From assembly GCF_030408675.1 (NCBI RefSeq), contig NZ_CP047200.1, positions 930,001-994,000 on the forward strand: DNA of 64,000 bases, given 5' to 3'. A program made the position numbers and the translations under genes. The notes under the pieces are model-generated. The model searched no databases and was not told the DNA's origin. It worked only from the letters and a program-made list of their open reading frames with translations. Each line of letters begins with the position of its first letter. Position 1 is the stretch's first letter. Positions 27,406 through 34,867 of this stretch are shown piece by piece. The stretch is from Corynebacterium durum (GTDB lineage: Bacteria; Actinomycetota; Actinomycetes; Mycobacteriales; Mycobacteriaceae).

Positions 27406-27958
27406 CGTGCAAGTCCTCGATATGAACGTTGACGGTGGGGGACAGTCCTAGGTTCTCATAACATGCTTCTCGTACCGCATCGCGGACCTGTTGGGCGAGT
27501 TCTGGCAGGTGCTGTGTTGTCACGTGGGCAGAAATTCGGCAGAAAATTGTTTCCGGCACCCCTAGTTCGCGGGCCTCAACGGGGTCGTCGGGGGCTTCGG
27601 CGTGCTGGAAGGATGTACGTAATCCTCGCGCGCTGTCGACAGAGTCTACCGCTTGTCGAACAAGGGAACGCAGTGAAAACTCCGAAAGACTGTAGGGACC
27701 TAGGTCGGTGGGGGGCATGTGTACCTGCGCTCCATGGCGCGTCGCAGCGACAATTGCGTCCATCATGTGACGCTGGGGCATCACTGACACGTTCGACTCG
27801 GATTCTAGCCGGTCCCATGTTTCGTGGATGGAGGCAATGAGGCGCATGTACTCGCGCGTTGCAGCATCGTCCCGCGCGGCGTCGTCACGCACAGAAGCGG
27901 GAGAAACCTCAGGGGAGAGTAGTGTGGTGCGGTGGTTGTGGCGGCTGGCGGGAGTCAT
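27395..27958 (-). CDS. Asp23/Gls24-like protein with N-terminal extension (operon gene 8)
   Basis: 187 residues from ATG 27958, which has GAAGGAG upstream and overlaps the sigma gene stop (ATGA). About 65 N-terminal residues are polar. A C-terminal domain with VPETIFCRISAHVTTQHLPELAQQVRDAVREACYENLGLSPTVNVHIEDL has the strand–helix–strand pattern of Asp23 proteins, ending in an acidic tail. Position directly after the sigma gene suggests it could act as a sensor or antagonist of the sigma factor, which is inference only. Confidence 0.7.
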   Translation of the reverse strand: MTPASRHNHRTTLLSPEVSPASVRDDAARDDAATREYMRLIASIHETWDRLESESNVSVMPQRHMMDAIVAATRHGAQVHMPPTDLGPYSLSEFSLRSLVRQAVDSVDSARGLRTSFQHAEAPDDPVEARELGVPETIFCRISAHVTTQHLPELAQQVRDAVREACYENLGLSPTVNVHIEDLHDDD

Positions 27959-28530
27959 GCCCACTCCTTCATGTTGCGCATGACCAGTGAGCGGGCGCGT
28001 GCGAGCCTTCCGCGGACAGTGGATTCTGTCAGGTTCAGAGTTTTGGCAATCTCCTCGTAGGACATGTCATCAACCTCTCGAAGCACCCAGACGATGCGAA
28101 GTTCGGGCTGTATTGAAGATAGCAAAATAGCTAATGCCCCAATTTGGGCGTTGACCTCGCTGGATTGTGCTGGGTCTGCAGTTGTGTTCGATGGTGTTTC
28201 AGTGAGAGTGCTCGCGGTTTCAAGACTCTCGTGGTCGTAGGATTCGGTGGCGCGGCGTTGTTGCTTACGGATGGCACTGGTCGCACTGTTGGTGCAGATG
28301 CGCATAAGCCAACTTCGAAAAGCACTGGGTTCCTGGAGCAGGTGAAGACGTCGCCAAGCCTGGATAAGGGTTTCTTGCACGATGTCTTCACTGTCGTGGC
28401 GGTTGCGTACGATCATGTACGCGGTGCGGAACAGGCGGCCTTGGTAGCGTTCAACAAGTCGTTCGAAGGCTTTGATATCGCCATCTTGGGCTCGCAGTAC
28501 CAGTTGCCTGTCGTCATGATCATGCGTCAT
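27955..28530 (-). CDS. ECF-type RNA polymerase sigma factor
   Basis: 191 residues. Region 2 reads AFERLVERYQGRLFRTAYMIVRNRHDSEDIVQETLIQAWRRL; region 4 ends VWVLREVDDMSYEEIAKTLNLTESTVRGRLARAR, a normal promoter –35 binding HTH. It directs RNA polymerase to a specific stress regulon. The gene overlaps neighbours on both sides (11 bp and 4 bp) inside the Asp23 operon. No classic zinc-type anti-sigma gene follows. Confidence 0.95.
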   Translation of the reverse strand: MTHDHDDRQLVLRAQDGDIKAFERLVERYQGRLFRTAYMIVRNRHDSEDIVQETLIQAWRRLHLLQEPSAFRSWLMRICTNSATSAIRKQQRRATESYDHESLETASTLTETPSNTTADPAQSSEVNAQIGALAILLSSIQPELRIVWVLREVDDMSYEEIAKTLNLTESTVRGRLARARSLVMRNMKEWA

Positions 28531-29191
28531 CGCCAGACCTGGTGCTTTCAGTCATGCGCGATTCCTCTACAGCGCGGGCGCGGCCAGTGCGTGCAGTACT
28601 GGCAATGCTGCGGGAACGGCTAGGACTATCGAGTGTGAGCAGCACATCCACTTGTTTGGGGTGCGCGCCCAGCGATACGGCAAGGTCGTTGTCGAGTCGG
28701 CTTCTCAGTTCTGACACCGCCCATTCGACCTCGGAGTTCTGGGATACGGTTGCGGTGGCTTGTACCCGCAGGTTGCCGGGGGATCCGGTCACCCACGCGG
28801 AACATCGTTTGACACCGGACACGTCTTCGCCTCGCTCAGACAGTGCCTGCGCCAGAACCTCGGGGCTTATGGTCGCCAGCAGCGTGCCGTCGGCGTCGGT
28901 GAAACGCAGGGGAGAGGCGGACGCTTTCCGGGGCACCTGCATGATCAGCAGAACCACGCCAAGTAGCACTGCGATTATCGACGCCGCGAACACGGCCGGT
29001 AATAGCCACGCTTCCTGCCCCATTGTTGCGTTGTCGATTCGTGTGCTGGCCGGTGCCAAGAACGATGTTGTGGCGGGCCAGTGCTCACGGACGTTCAAGC
29101 CAGATGCTAGTACCCATGATGCGGCGATTACGGTGACAATACCAGCGCTGGCCAGAATTATTCTGTTCCAGGATCCAGATACTGAACGCAT
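28520..29191 (-). CDS. AmaP-like membrane protein (operon gene 6)
   Basis: 223 residues. Two membrane helices (about 12–32 and 62–85), the first loop outside, then a cytosolic ~100-residue domain and a Ser/Arg-rich tail. This is the architecture of AmaP, the membrane anchor that recruits Asp23 in staphylococci, though sequence identity is not obvious by eye. It overlaps the sigma gene by 11 bp, so it could tether the sigma factor or Asp23 partners at the membrane. Confidence 0.75.
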   Translation of the reverse strand: MRSVSGSWNRIILASAGIVTVIAASWVLASGLNVREHWPATTSFLAPASTRIDNATMGQEAWLLPAVFAASIIAVLLGVVLLIMQVPRKASASPLRFTDADGTLLATISPEVLAQALSERGEDVSGVKRCSAWVTGSPGNLRVQATATVSQNSEVEWAVSELRSRLDNDLAVSLGAHPKQVDVLLTLDSPSRSRSIASTARTGRARAVEESRMTESTRSGDDA

Positions 29192-29202
29192 AGTGCTCTC
29201 CT

Positions 29203-29751
29203 TTAACTCGTTTTCTGTACGCGCACATGGCAGCGCCGAATACCCTCGGGTTTCAGCACCTCCAAGGTCTGAACAGCATTGCTGTGAGCTGCTTCGCGTA
29301 CGGGCTCCAGGTTGTCTAGTACGCTCAGTACTTTTACGTTGACTCGTGATCTTTGGACGCGGACTGAGGCGCTGTGAACGCCGTCCACCTGCTCGATGTT
29401 TCTGCGCACCAGAGCAGCTAGGTCTTTACGGGCAATAGCGGTTTGTCCGGCTACCTCGTCGGGGAGAACATCGGTGCGGTCATAAGCCCCGGGCCACATG
29501 GCCGCGATGATCATGGCCAGACCGCATACTGCCGCGATGCATGCCAGCACGATAATAAGCGTGGATTCGAAGGGGGAAGATCCGAATCCATTCACCGCTG
29601 CGGTTGTGCCCGCAGGCCATGCCCCGTCGAACAGGCGAACGCCGCAGAGCCAGATCCCCAGCCCGCCCACAACGAGAAGCAGTAGTGCGAGAAGGGACGT
29701 CGCAACGCTTCTGGAGGGGCGGCGGATGAGTTTTGGTGCAGATGTTCTCAT
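29203..29751 (-). CDS. DUF6286-type membrane protein (operon gene 5)
   Basis: 182 residues. Two membrane helices (about 18–43 and 64–90) precede a cytosolic alpha/beta domain (RKDLAALVRRNIEQVDGVHSASVRVQRSRVNVKVLS) that itself has an Asp23-like strand-helix pattern. I assign DUF6286 from this layout and context. The start overlaps the preceding Asp23 gene by 4 bp. Probable membrane docking partner for Asp23 proteins. Confidence 0.75.
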   Translation of the reverse strand: MRTSAPKLIRRPSRSVATSLLALLLLVVGGLGIWLCGVRLFDGAWPAGTTAAVNGFGSSPFESTLIIVLACIAAVCGLAMIIAAMWPGAYDRTDVLPDEVAGQTAIARKDLAALVRRNIEQVDGVHSASVRVQRSRVNVKVLSVLDNLEPVREAAHSNAVQTLEVLKPEGIRRCHVRVQKTS

Positions 29752-30122
29752 TGCAGGGCTTTCCTTACATGGTCGTTCGGATTGAGCCAGGAGATGTCGA
29801 TGGTTATTTTCCCGACAGTCAGCCCAGTGAGATGCTCAACATGCTCGCGCACATAGTCGCGAAGATGCTGAATAGTGGAGGCCACAGGAGTGGGGAAGGT
29901 CAGTCCAAGATTCAGATGGAGGACCGCAACCTGCCCGTACAGTTCACAGTCTGCTTCTGGGCGCGAGTGGAAGTCACGGCGAGCGCCGATTCCCAGAACT
30001 CCTCCTGCGTTCGACCCTACATGTGCCGTCTCGTAGGCAGCCTGAGCTGCAATCTGAGCGACCACTGCTGACGGAATAGTGGTGATGCCACGTTGATCAG
30101 GCGCCGTCACTTTTTCCGCCAA
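29748..30122 (-). CDS. Asp23/Gls24 family protein (operon gene 4)
   Basis: 124 residues. The family opening is clear: RGITTIPSAVVAQIAAQAAYETAHV, followed by strands and a C-terminal HLRDYVREHVEHLTGLTVGKITIDI. It is cytosolic and presumably binds the inner face of the membrane through an AmaP or DUF6286 partner. It overlaps the DUF2273 gene by 16 bp and the next gene by 4 bp. Confidence 0.88.
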   Translation of the reverse strand: MAEKVTAPDQRGITTIPSAVVAQIAAQAAYETAHVGSNAGGVLGIGARRDFHSRPEADCELYGQVAVLHLNLGLTFPTPVASTIQHLRDYVREHVEHLTGLTVGKITIDISWLNPNDHVRKALQ

Positions 30123-30283
30123 TCAAGGATGTTTCGGACATCGATCTGGCCTTCCATGTACAGGCCCACCGCTGCTCCGGCTAGCCCACAGAGGGTGACC
30201 AAGATAAAGTCGGCGAAAGAGCCAAAGGCGAGAACTGTTCCCAGGAACAGACCCACAAGGAGGGCCAGGTGCGTTGTCTTCAT
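30107..30283 (-). CDS. DUF2273 small membrane protein (operon gene 3)
   Basis: 58 residues: two short membrane helices (LALLVGLFLGTVLAFG and FILVTLCGLAGAAVGLYM), then GQIDVRNILDWRKK. This matches DUF2273, a small family that accompanies Asp23 genes in Gram-positive bacteria. A strong AAGGAG site precedes the ATG. The stop lies inside the following Asp23 gene, so translation is coupled. Confidence 0.9.
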   Translation of the reverse strand: MKTTHLALLVGLFLGTVLAFGSFADFILVTLCGLAGAAVGLYMEGQIDVRNILDWRKK

Positions 30284-30303
30284 AAAAGCTCCTTAGATAA
30301 GGA

Positions 30304-30795
30304 TTACGTGAGGTCGACTGCTGAGCTTGAGGAATCGGAGTCTTCGTCCGGCAGGTGAACGTCGGTGACGTTGATGTTCACTTCAACGACCTCTAGGCCA
30401 GTTGTTCCCTCAATTTGTTCAATGATGTTGCGGCGAATGGCGTTGGCCACCTCGACGATGGGAGCGCCGTAGTCCACTACCACGGTGACTTCAATGGCAG
30501 TCTGGGTTTCGCCTTTCTGCACGCTGATTCCGCCCGCGACATTGGTTTGAGCGTTGGGAATGCGATCTGTTACTGCGCTGAATGCGCGGCGCACAGCATT
30601 TCCCATGTCGTACACTCCAGGTACTTCACGGGCCGCCATTCCGGCGATCTTTGCGACGACGTTCTCATCGATGGTGGTCACGCCGTGAGCGGTTTGCAGC
30701 GGGCCGCGAGGAGTGGTTGCTACTTCTTTTTTCTTTTCCTCGCTGCGCTCGCGCTCGCGCTGCTGACCGGTTTGAGGGATAGATGCGTTGCTCAT
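30304..30795 (-). CDS. Asp23/Gls24 family envelope stress protein (operon gene 2)
   Basis: 163 residues. A charged low-complexity N-terminus (Arg/Glu/Lys, ~35 residues) precedes a full Asp23 domain: GVTTIDENVVAKIAGMAAREVPGVYDMG, then TAIEVTVVVDYG and a helix with NAIRRNIIEQIEGTTGLEVVEVNI. The C-terminus is acidic and Ser-rich. It is the best Asp23 match in the cluster. Asp23 proteins form abundant membrane-associated layers in other Gram-positives and affect envelope stress. Confidence 0.93.
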   Translation of the reverse strand: MSNASIPQTGQQRERERSEEKKKEVATTPRGPLQTAHGVTTIDENVVAKIAGMAAREVPGVYDMGNAVRRAFSAVTDRIPNAQTNVAGGISVQKGETQTAIEVTVVVDYGAPIVEVANAIRRNIIEQIEGTTGLEVVEVNINVTDVHLPDEDSDSSSSAVDLT

Positions 30796-30807
30796 GGAGA
30801 TACCTTT

Positions 30808-31065
30808 TTACTTCCTGTGAGTGATGCTGAGGTAGATAGAAATTGCGATGACGGCTGCCACGATGGAAAGCGCCCACCGAATCCAGTCGATACCAGCTGT
30901 TGATTCGACGCCGAAGAAACCGGCCACTCCTCCACCAACGAAGGCGCCGACTGCGCCCAGGATGATGGTCCAGATGATGGAGATGTTCTGTTCGCCTCGC
31001 ATGAATAGTCGTGCCAGCGCGCCAATGATGGCGCCGGTGATGATCATTCCAATGAATCCAACCAT
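30808..31065 (-). CDS. GlsB/YeaQ/YmgE family stress membrane protein (operon gene 1)
   Basis: 85 residues from ATG 31065 (AAAGGAAA upstream); the frame is open further but with leader-like sequence. Three membrane helices with Gly-rich motifs (GMIITGAIIGALARLFMRG, ILGAVGAFVGGGVAGFFG), the family pattern of transglycosylase-associated/YeaQ proteins. It opens the nine-gene Asp23–ECF sigma operon, with 12 bp to the next gene. Confidence 0.9.
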   Translation of the reverse strand: MVGFIGMIITGAIIGALARLFMRGEQNISIIWTIILGAVGAFVGGGVAGFFGVESTAGIDWIRWALSIVAAVIAISIYLSITHRK

Positions 31066-31373
31066 GGTGTTTTCCTTTGTGAAGGTCCGATGAGGCTCGG
31101 TGTAAGCCCGCGTGCGGACGCCGTCAGGGTATAGCGTGCAGTTCAGTAAATGAACATGAAATGCGACGCTGATAGGAAGACGCTGCGACGTCAACGACCG
31201 TCATGGTTTTATCCAATAATGTGTTGCAGATCACTTATAGGTGTGTGTTTAAGCGCGTGGCGACGCCTTACTTGCTACATCGGAGCAGCAAAAAGGCCCG
31301 TGTTGATGGAAACACGGGCCCAGAGCGGATCAGGTACCACCGCGCCGTCGATAAGCGGGGGATGTCCGGGGTA
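31066..31373. other. Intergenic region upstream of the Asp23 operon
   Basis: 308 bp between the gabD stop and the Asp23 operon start, both on the minus strand. It contains the gabD terminator (31290–31320) and, closer to the operon, a TATACC-type –10 on the minus strand near 31125–31135. No gene is evident. Confidence 0.6.
31290..31320 (-). terminator. Rho-independent terminator after gabD
   Basis: A perfect 10-bp stem, arms at 31295–31304 and 31311–31320, with a 6-base loop. On the minus strand it is followed by TTTTT (31290–31294). It lies 54 bp after the gabD stop and isolates gabD from the Asp23 operon. Confidence 0.9.
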
Positions 31374-32765
31374 TTAGAAGGAACCGTCGATGTCGGTGAC
31401 CACCACGACCTTCTCGTTGACGAATTCTTTGATGCCCAGGTCAATCAGCTCGTGACCATAACCGGAGCGCTTGACGCCGCCGAAGGGAATGTCTGCCTTC
31501 ACGCCGGTCGGCTGGTTGATGAAGACCATGCCGGTGTCAATCCGGCGGGCGATCTTGCGGGCACGCTCAATGTCCGTGGAGAACACCGAACCACCCAGGC
31601 CAAACGGCGTGTCGTTGGCGATGCGCACCGCATCATCTTCATCCTTTGCCCGGTAAACCTGGGAGATGGGGCCGAAGAACTCGGCTTGGGAGGTTTCGGA
31701 CCCCTCTGGGATGTTGGTGATGAGCATCGGACGAACGAACGCGCCCTGTTCCGGAACCTCAGCACCGATGGCCTCGACGGTAGCGCCTTCAGCGCGCGCA
31801 GCCTCGACCTGCTTGAGAACGTCATCGGCAGCGGTCTGGCTCGACAGTGGGGCGAGAGTGGTTGCGGGATCCATCGGATCACCGGCTACGAATTCTGCGA
31901 CGTGCTTCTTATACTCGGCGAGGAAGCGATCGTACACGGCATCAACGACGATGATGCGCTTCGACGACACGCACACCTGCCCTGCGTTCCAGTGGCGACC
32001 AAAAGCAGCCCACTTTGCGGCCTTCTCGACCTCAGCATCTTCCAGAACGACGAAAGCGTCAGCACCACCAAGCTCCAGGGTGGACTTCTTCAGGTTCTTT
32101 CCTGCGATGGACGCGATAGCACCGCCTGCTCCTTCGGAACCGGTGAGAGCCACACCGCGGACGCGTGGGTCGGCGAGGATCTGCTCACTGGCCTCATGGG
32201 AAGCGAAGATGTTGGTCAGCACGCCGTCCGGGAATCCGGCCTGGCGGAATAGCTCGACCATCCGCAATGCGGACTGGGGCACGTTCGATGCGTGCTTCAG
32301 CAGGATGGTGTTACCCGCCAAGGTCTGCGGTGCGGAGATGCGGATTACCTGGTAGTAGGGGAAATTCCATGGCTCGACGGCGTAAAGCACGCCCAGCGGG
32401 TCGTTGACTAGGGCGACGTCCTGATCGCCGAAACCTTCGGCACGCAGGTAGCGCGGTGCCAGGTGCTGAGCGCCGAACTTGGCGTAGTAGTCGAGGATGG
32501 CTGCGGAGAGCTCGACTTCTGCTTCTGCCTCTGCGATGAGTTTGCCCATCTCCAGGGTCAGCGTCTCTGCGTAGTCGCGCTTGTTGGCGCGCAGGATTTC
32601 TGCGGCCCGGGAAAGGAGAGCTGCACGATCTTCGATGGGGGTCTGCGACCACTCGCGGAAGGCTGCGTCGGTGGAGTTGATCGCCTGGTTGATTTCCTCA
32701 GGGGTGGCGGTGTCAAAGGTCTTGACGGTTTCACCAGTGTAGGGGTTTGTTGTTGCGTACGCCAT
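31374..32765 (-). CDS. gabD: NAD(P)-dependent succinate-semialdehyde dehydrogenase-type ALDH
   Basis: 463 residues of aldehyde dehydrogenase superfamily. Motifs: EPWNFPYYQVIRISAPQTLAGNTILLKHASNVPQ for cofactor binding, LTGSEGAGGAIAS, the Glu motif LELGGADAFVVLEDA and the catalytic Cys in GQVCVSSKRIIV. The sequence is of the short GabD/SSADH type that oxidises succinate semialdehyde to succinate. The exact substrate is not proven. It has its own terminator; no gabT neighbour is present. Confidence 0.9.
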   Translation of the reverse strand: MAYATTNPYTGETVKTFDTATPEEINQAINSTDAAFREWSQTPIEDRAALLSRAAEILRANKRDYAETLTLEMGKLIAEAEAEVELSAAILDYYAKFGAQHLAPRYLRAEGFGDQDVALVNDPLGVLYAVEPWNFPYYQVIRISAPQTLAGNTILLKHASNVPQSALRMVELFRQAGFPDGVLTNIFASHEASEQILADPRVRGVALTGSEGAGGAIASIAGKNLKKSTLELGGADAFVVLEDAEVEKAAKWAAFGRHWNAGQVCVSSKRIIVVDAVYDRFLAEYKKHVAEFVAGDPMDPATTLAPLSSQTAADDVLKQVEAARAEGATVEAIGAEVPEQGAFVRPMLITNIPEGSETSQAEFFGPISQVYRAKDEDDAVRIANDTPFGLGGSVFSTDIERARKIARRIDTGMVFINQPTGVKADIPFGGVKRSGYGHELIDLGIKEFVNEKVVVVTDIDGSF

Positions 32766-32857
32766 GTTGGCTACCTCATTTCACAAAGTTTGAGCCGCGG
32801 TGGGTTATGGCTCCCCATCGTAACATCACAGCACGTCCTGCGAGTGGTGTTTCATCA

Positions 32858-33751
32858 TCAGTGATACCCGTTTGCTTTGGCCTGGTTTTTTATTCTCCAC
32901 CTGCGGATTCCAAGCCCTACGCTAAGTAAAATGACTGCAGGAAGTAACCCCGTATTGGTGGAGAAAACAAGTGCCCAGCGTGGATCGAGTGTGATTGTGC
33001 CATCGATAAGTAGGGGGAGGGTGACGGCATCCTCCAATGCGTGTGCCAAAACTAATGGCCATATTGAGCGAGTTACGCGGAAGATTTCGGTGAACATGAC
33101 ATTCCAACAGAAGAAGACGAGGATTGCGGCAACAACGAGCACTATTCTGCCCGCAGGTACGATACTTTCGACCTCTTTGGTATTGAGCATGATGAGCCAG
33201 TAAGGCAGATGCCATGCCCACCACACCAGCCCGGCGATGAGGTAAAGCTTCCAATCGGACATGGTGAGCTTGAGTAGCTGGTTGGTGAGATAACCCCGCC
33301 AAAGTGATTCTTCAAAGAAGTTTTTCGCGCACTGTATCACGAACTGGGAGGCAATGAGCGTCAGGACGGCAGACATATTTAGCGCTGCCACGTGCATGGC
33401 TCCCACCTGCGTGCCTAACAGGATAACCACACAGGTTGTCGCAGGGTAGACCGCAATAGAGAGTGCGTAGAGCCACCCGTTTCCCCTGATATTCAGCGCG
33501 TATCCTGCATTCTTCCAACCGTCACCGCAGAAAGTTCTTAATGCGATGACAACTAGCAACGGGGCAACCGTCCACAATCCCATGCCGAGGGTACCGCCAC
33601 CGTTCAGCGTTGCGACGTCCTGATAATCAGGTTGTCCTGTCAGTTTATCGATCGCAATCCCCACCCATCCGCTGGCCACAATGCTGATGGTGAAGATGAT
33701 CAGGTTTCTTCGAAGGGTGTGCGGGGTGCGTCCGGTTTGTGCGGGGTCCAT
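32858..33751 (-). CDS. CPBP-family intramembrane metalloprotease
   Basis: 297 residues, about eight membrane helices. The CPBP/Abi active-site motifs are in order: EESLWRGYL (EExxxR), WWAWHLPYW, and FCWNVMFTEI followed by LAHALEDA. These Glu and His residues form the metal site of the type II CAAX prenyl endopeptidase family. Members process prenylated proteins or give self-protection from peptides. ATG 33751 has AAGGAGGAG. It stands alone, so the target is unknown. Confidence 0.9.
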   Translation of the reverse strand: MDPAQTGRTPHTLRRNLIIFTISIVASGWVGIAIDKLTGQPDYQDVATLNGGGTLGMGLWTVAPLLVVIALRTFCGDGWKNAGYALNIRGNGWLYALSIAVYPATTCVVILLGTQVGAMHVAALNMSAVLTLIASQFVIQCAKNFFEESLWRGYLTNQLLKLTMSDWKLYLIAGLVWWAWHLPYWLIMLNTKEVESIVPAGRIVLVVAAILVFFCWNVMFTEIFRVTRSIWPLVLAHALEDAVTLPLLIDGTITLDPRWALVFSTNTGLLPAVILLSVGLGIRRWRIKNQAKANGYH

Positions 33752-34079
33752 GACTCCTCCTTGTTTCTTTGAGTAGTGTTACTAAAAGTAGTAATGCTCT
33801 TTATAGAGAGCCTTGACCTGATGAATCGTTACTTTTTGCCTAACGCATCAAAACGTGCATATGGTGTGTAGCTCTGGAGCTGTTGGTGCACATGGAACAT
33901 GCTCGATTGCTCGCGGCTTTAGGTGGGCCTGACCCTGCGGCACAGACACTGACGCGGCGTCGTCATGCGGTTTTGCCGTCGGCATGCGTGTGGTAGACAT
34001 GACTAGTCTTACCTTTGGGAGGGTACGTTGGGGTGGCATGCCCTAACACACAAGACGTGCATTGATAAGGAATACTTGG
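33752..34079. other. Intergenic region upstream of the SDR–nhaA operon
   Basis: 328 bp between divergent units. A plus-strand frame ending with TAG near 33996 reads ELLVHMEHARLLAALGGP-type helical sequence with good codon use but no plausible start, possibly a 3' remnant of an older gene. The end must contain the promoter of the SDR–nhaA–SDR operon. Confidence 0.4.
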
Positions 34080-34862
34080 ATGCCAACATTTGATCTTGGT
34101 GGTCGCACTGCTGTGATCACTGGAGCCACAGGTGCCATCGGCTCGGCGGTGGCGCGTACTTTTGTCGAATCGGGTGCGAAGGTTGCGCTCATTGCCCGTA
34201 ACCGGCGTAGATTGGAGCGCCTGTGTGCTCGTTTTCCTGAGGAGGCGGAAACCCTTGTGTGTTCTGCTGACGTGAGCAGCGCCTACGACTTGGTGGAGGC
34301 ACGCGACAAGGTGCTAGAGGAATTGGGGGCACCTGACTTGGTGATCACTGCTGCCGGTGTGCGCCGCGCTGCGAATTTTGATGAGGCAATTCCTGCTGAC
34401 TGGCGGCGGATGCTGGCTACGAATCTTCGTGGAACATTACAAACTGTGCAGACTTTTTCCCCAGATGTCTTGGCCGCGGGGGAGCGTGGCGACCGCGCTG
34501 ATATTGTGATGCTGAGTTCCGCGCCGGCACGTGAACGCCAGCACGCCTATTCAGTGTTTTCGTCGCTGGGTGCGTCCTTGGGGCAATTTTCCAAGCACCT
34601 GCGTGCCGAATATGGCTTGCGTGGTGTTCGGGTGCATTACTTCGATTCCATCTACACGGGCGGGAGTTTCTTTACGCAGGGCAATTTGGGATCCAATCGC
34701 GCTACGAGTGACCATCACGACGTTATTCAGGGGCCTTTGCCTGAGCTTGAAAGCATTGCGATTGACACTGCGCACGTCGCTGAGGAGGTTGGTTTTGCGG
34801 CGTCGCTGCCTGCGCATGTCAACATGGCCAGTGCCACGATCTTGCCACTGGAAGGGAACTGA
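34080..34862 (+). CDS. SDR-family protein lacking the catalytic lysine
   Basis: 260 residues from ATG 34080 (AAGGA upstream). The Rossmann motif TGATGAIG (14–21) and AAG at 91–93 are normal, but the active-site YxxxK reads Y157-SVF-S161, so the lysine is absent. The Ser of the triad is present in MLSSAPA. It should bind NAD(P) but may not be a regular oxidoreductase. First gene of the SDR–nhaA–SDR operon, 5 bp before nhaA. Confidence 0.88.
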   Translation: MPTFDLGGRTAVITGATGAIGSAVARTFVESGAKVALIARNRRRLERLCARFPEEAETLVCSADVSSAYDLVEARDKVLEELGAPDLVITAAGVRRAANFDEAIPADWRRMLATNLRGTLQTVQTFSPDVLAAGERGDRADIVMLSSAPARERQHAYSVFSSLGASLGQFSKHLRAEYGLRGVRVHYFDSIYTGGSFFTQGNLGSNRATSDHHDVIQGPLPELESIAIDTAHVAEEVGFAASLPAHVNMASATILPLEGN

Positions 34863-34867
34863 TAGTC

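Noticed and set aside
33848..34039. 63-codon minus-strand frame before the SDR gene
   Set aside because: Pro/Thr/His-rich shadow without a ribosome site.
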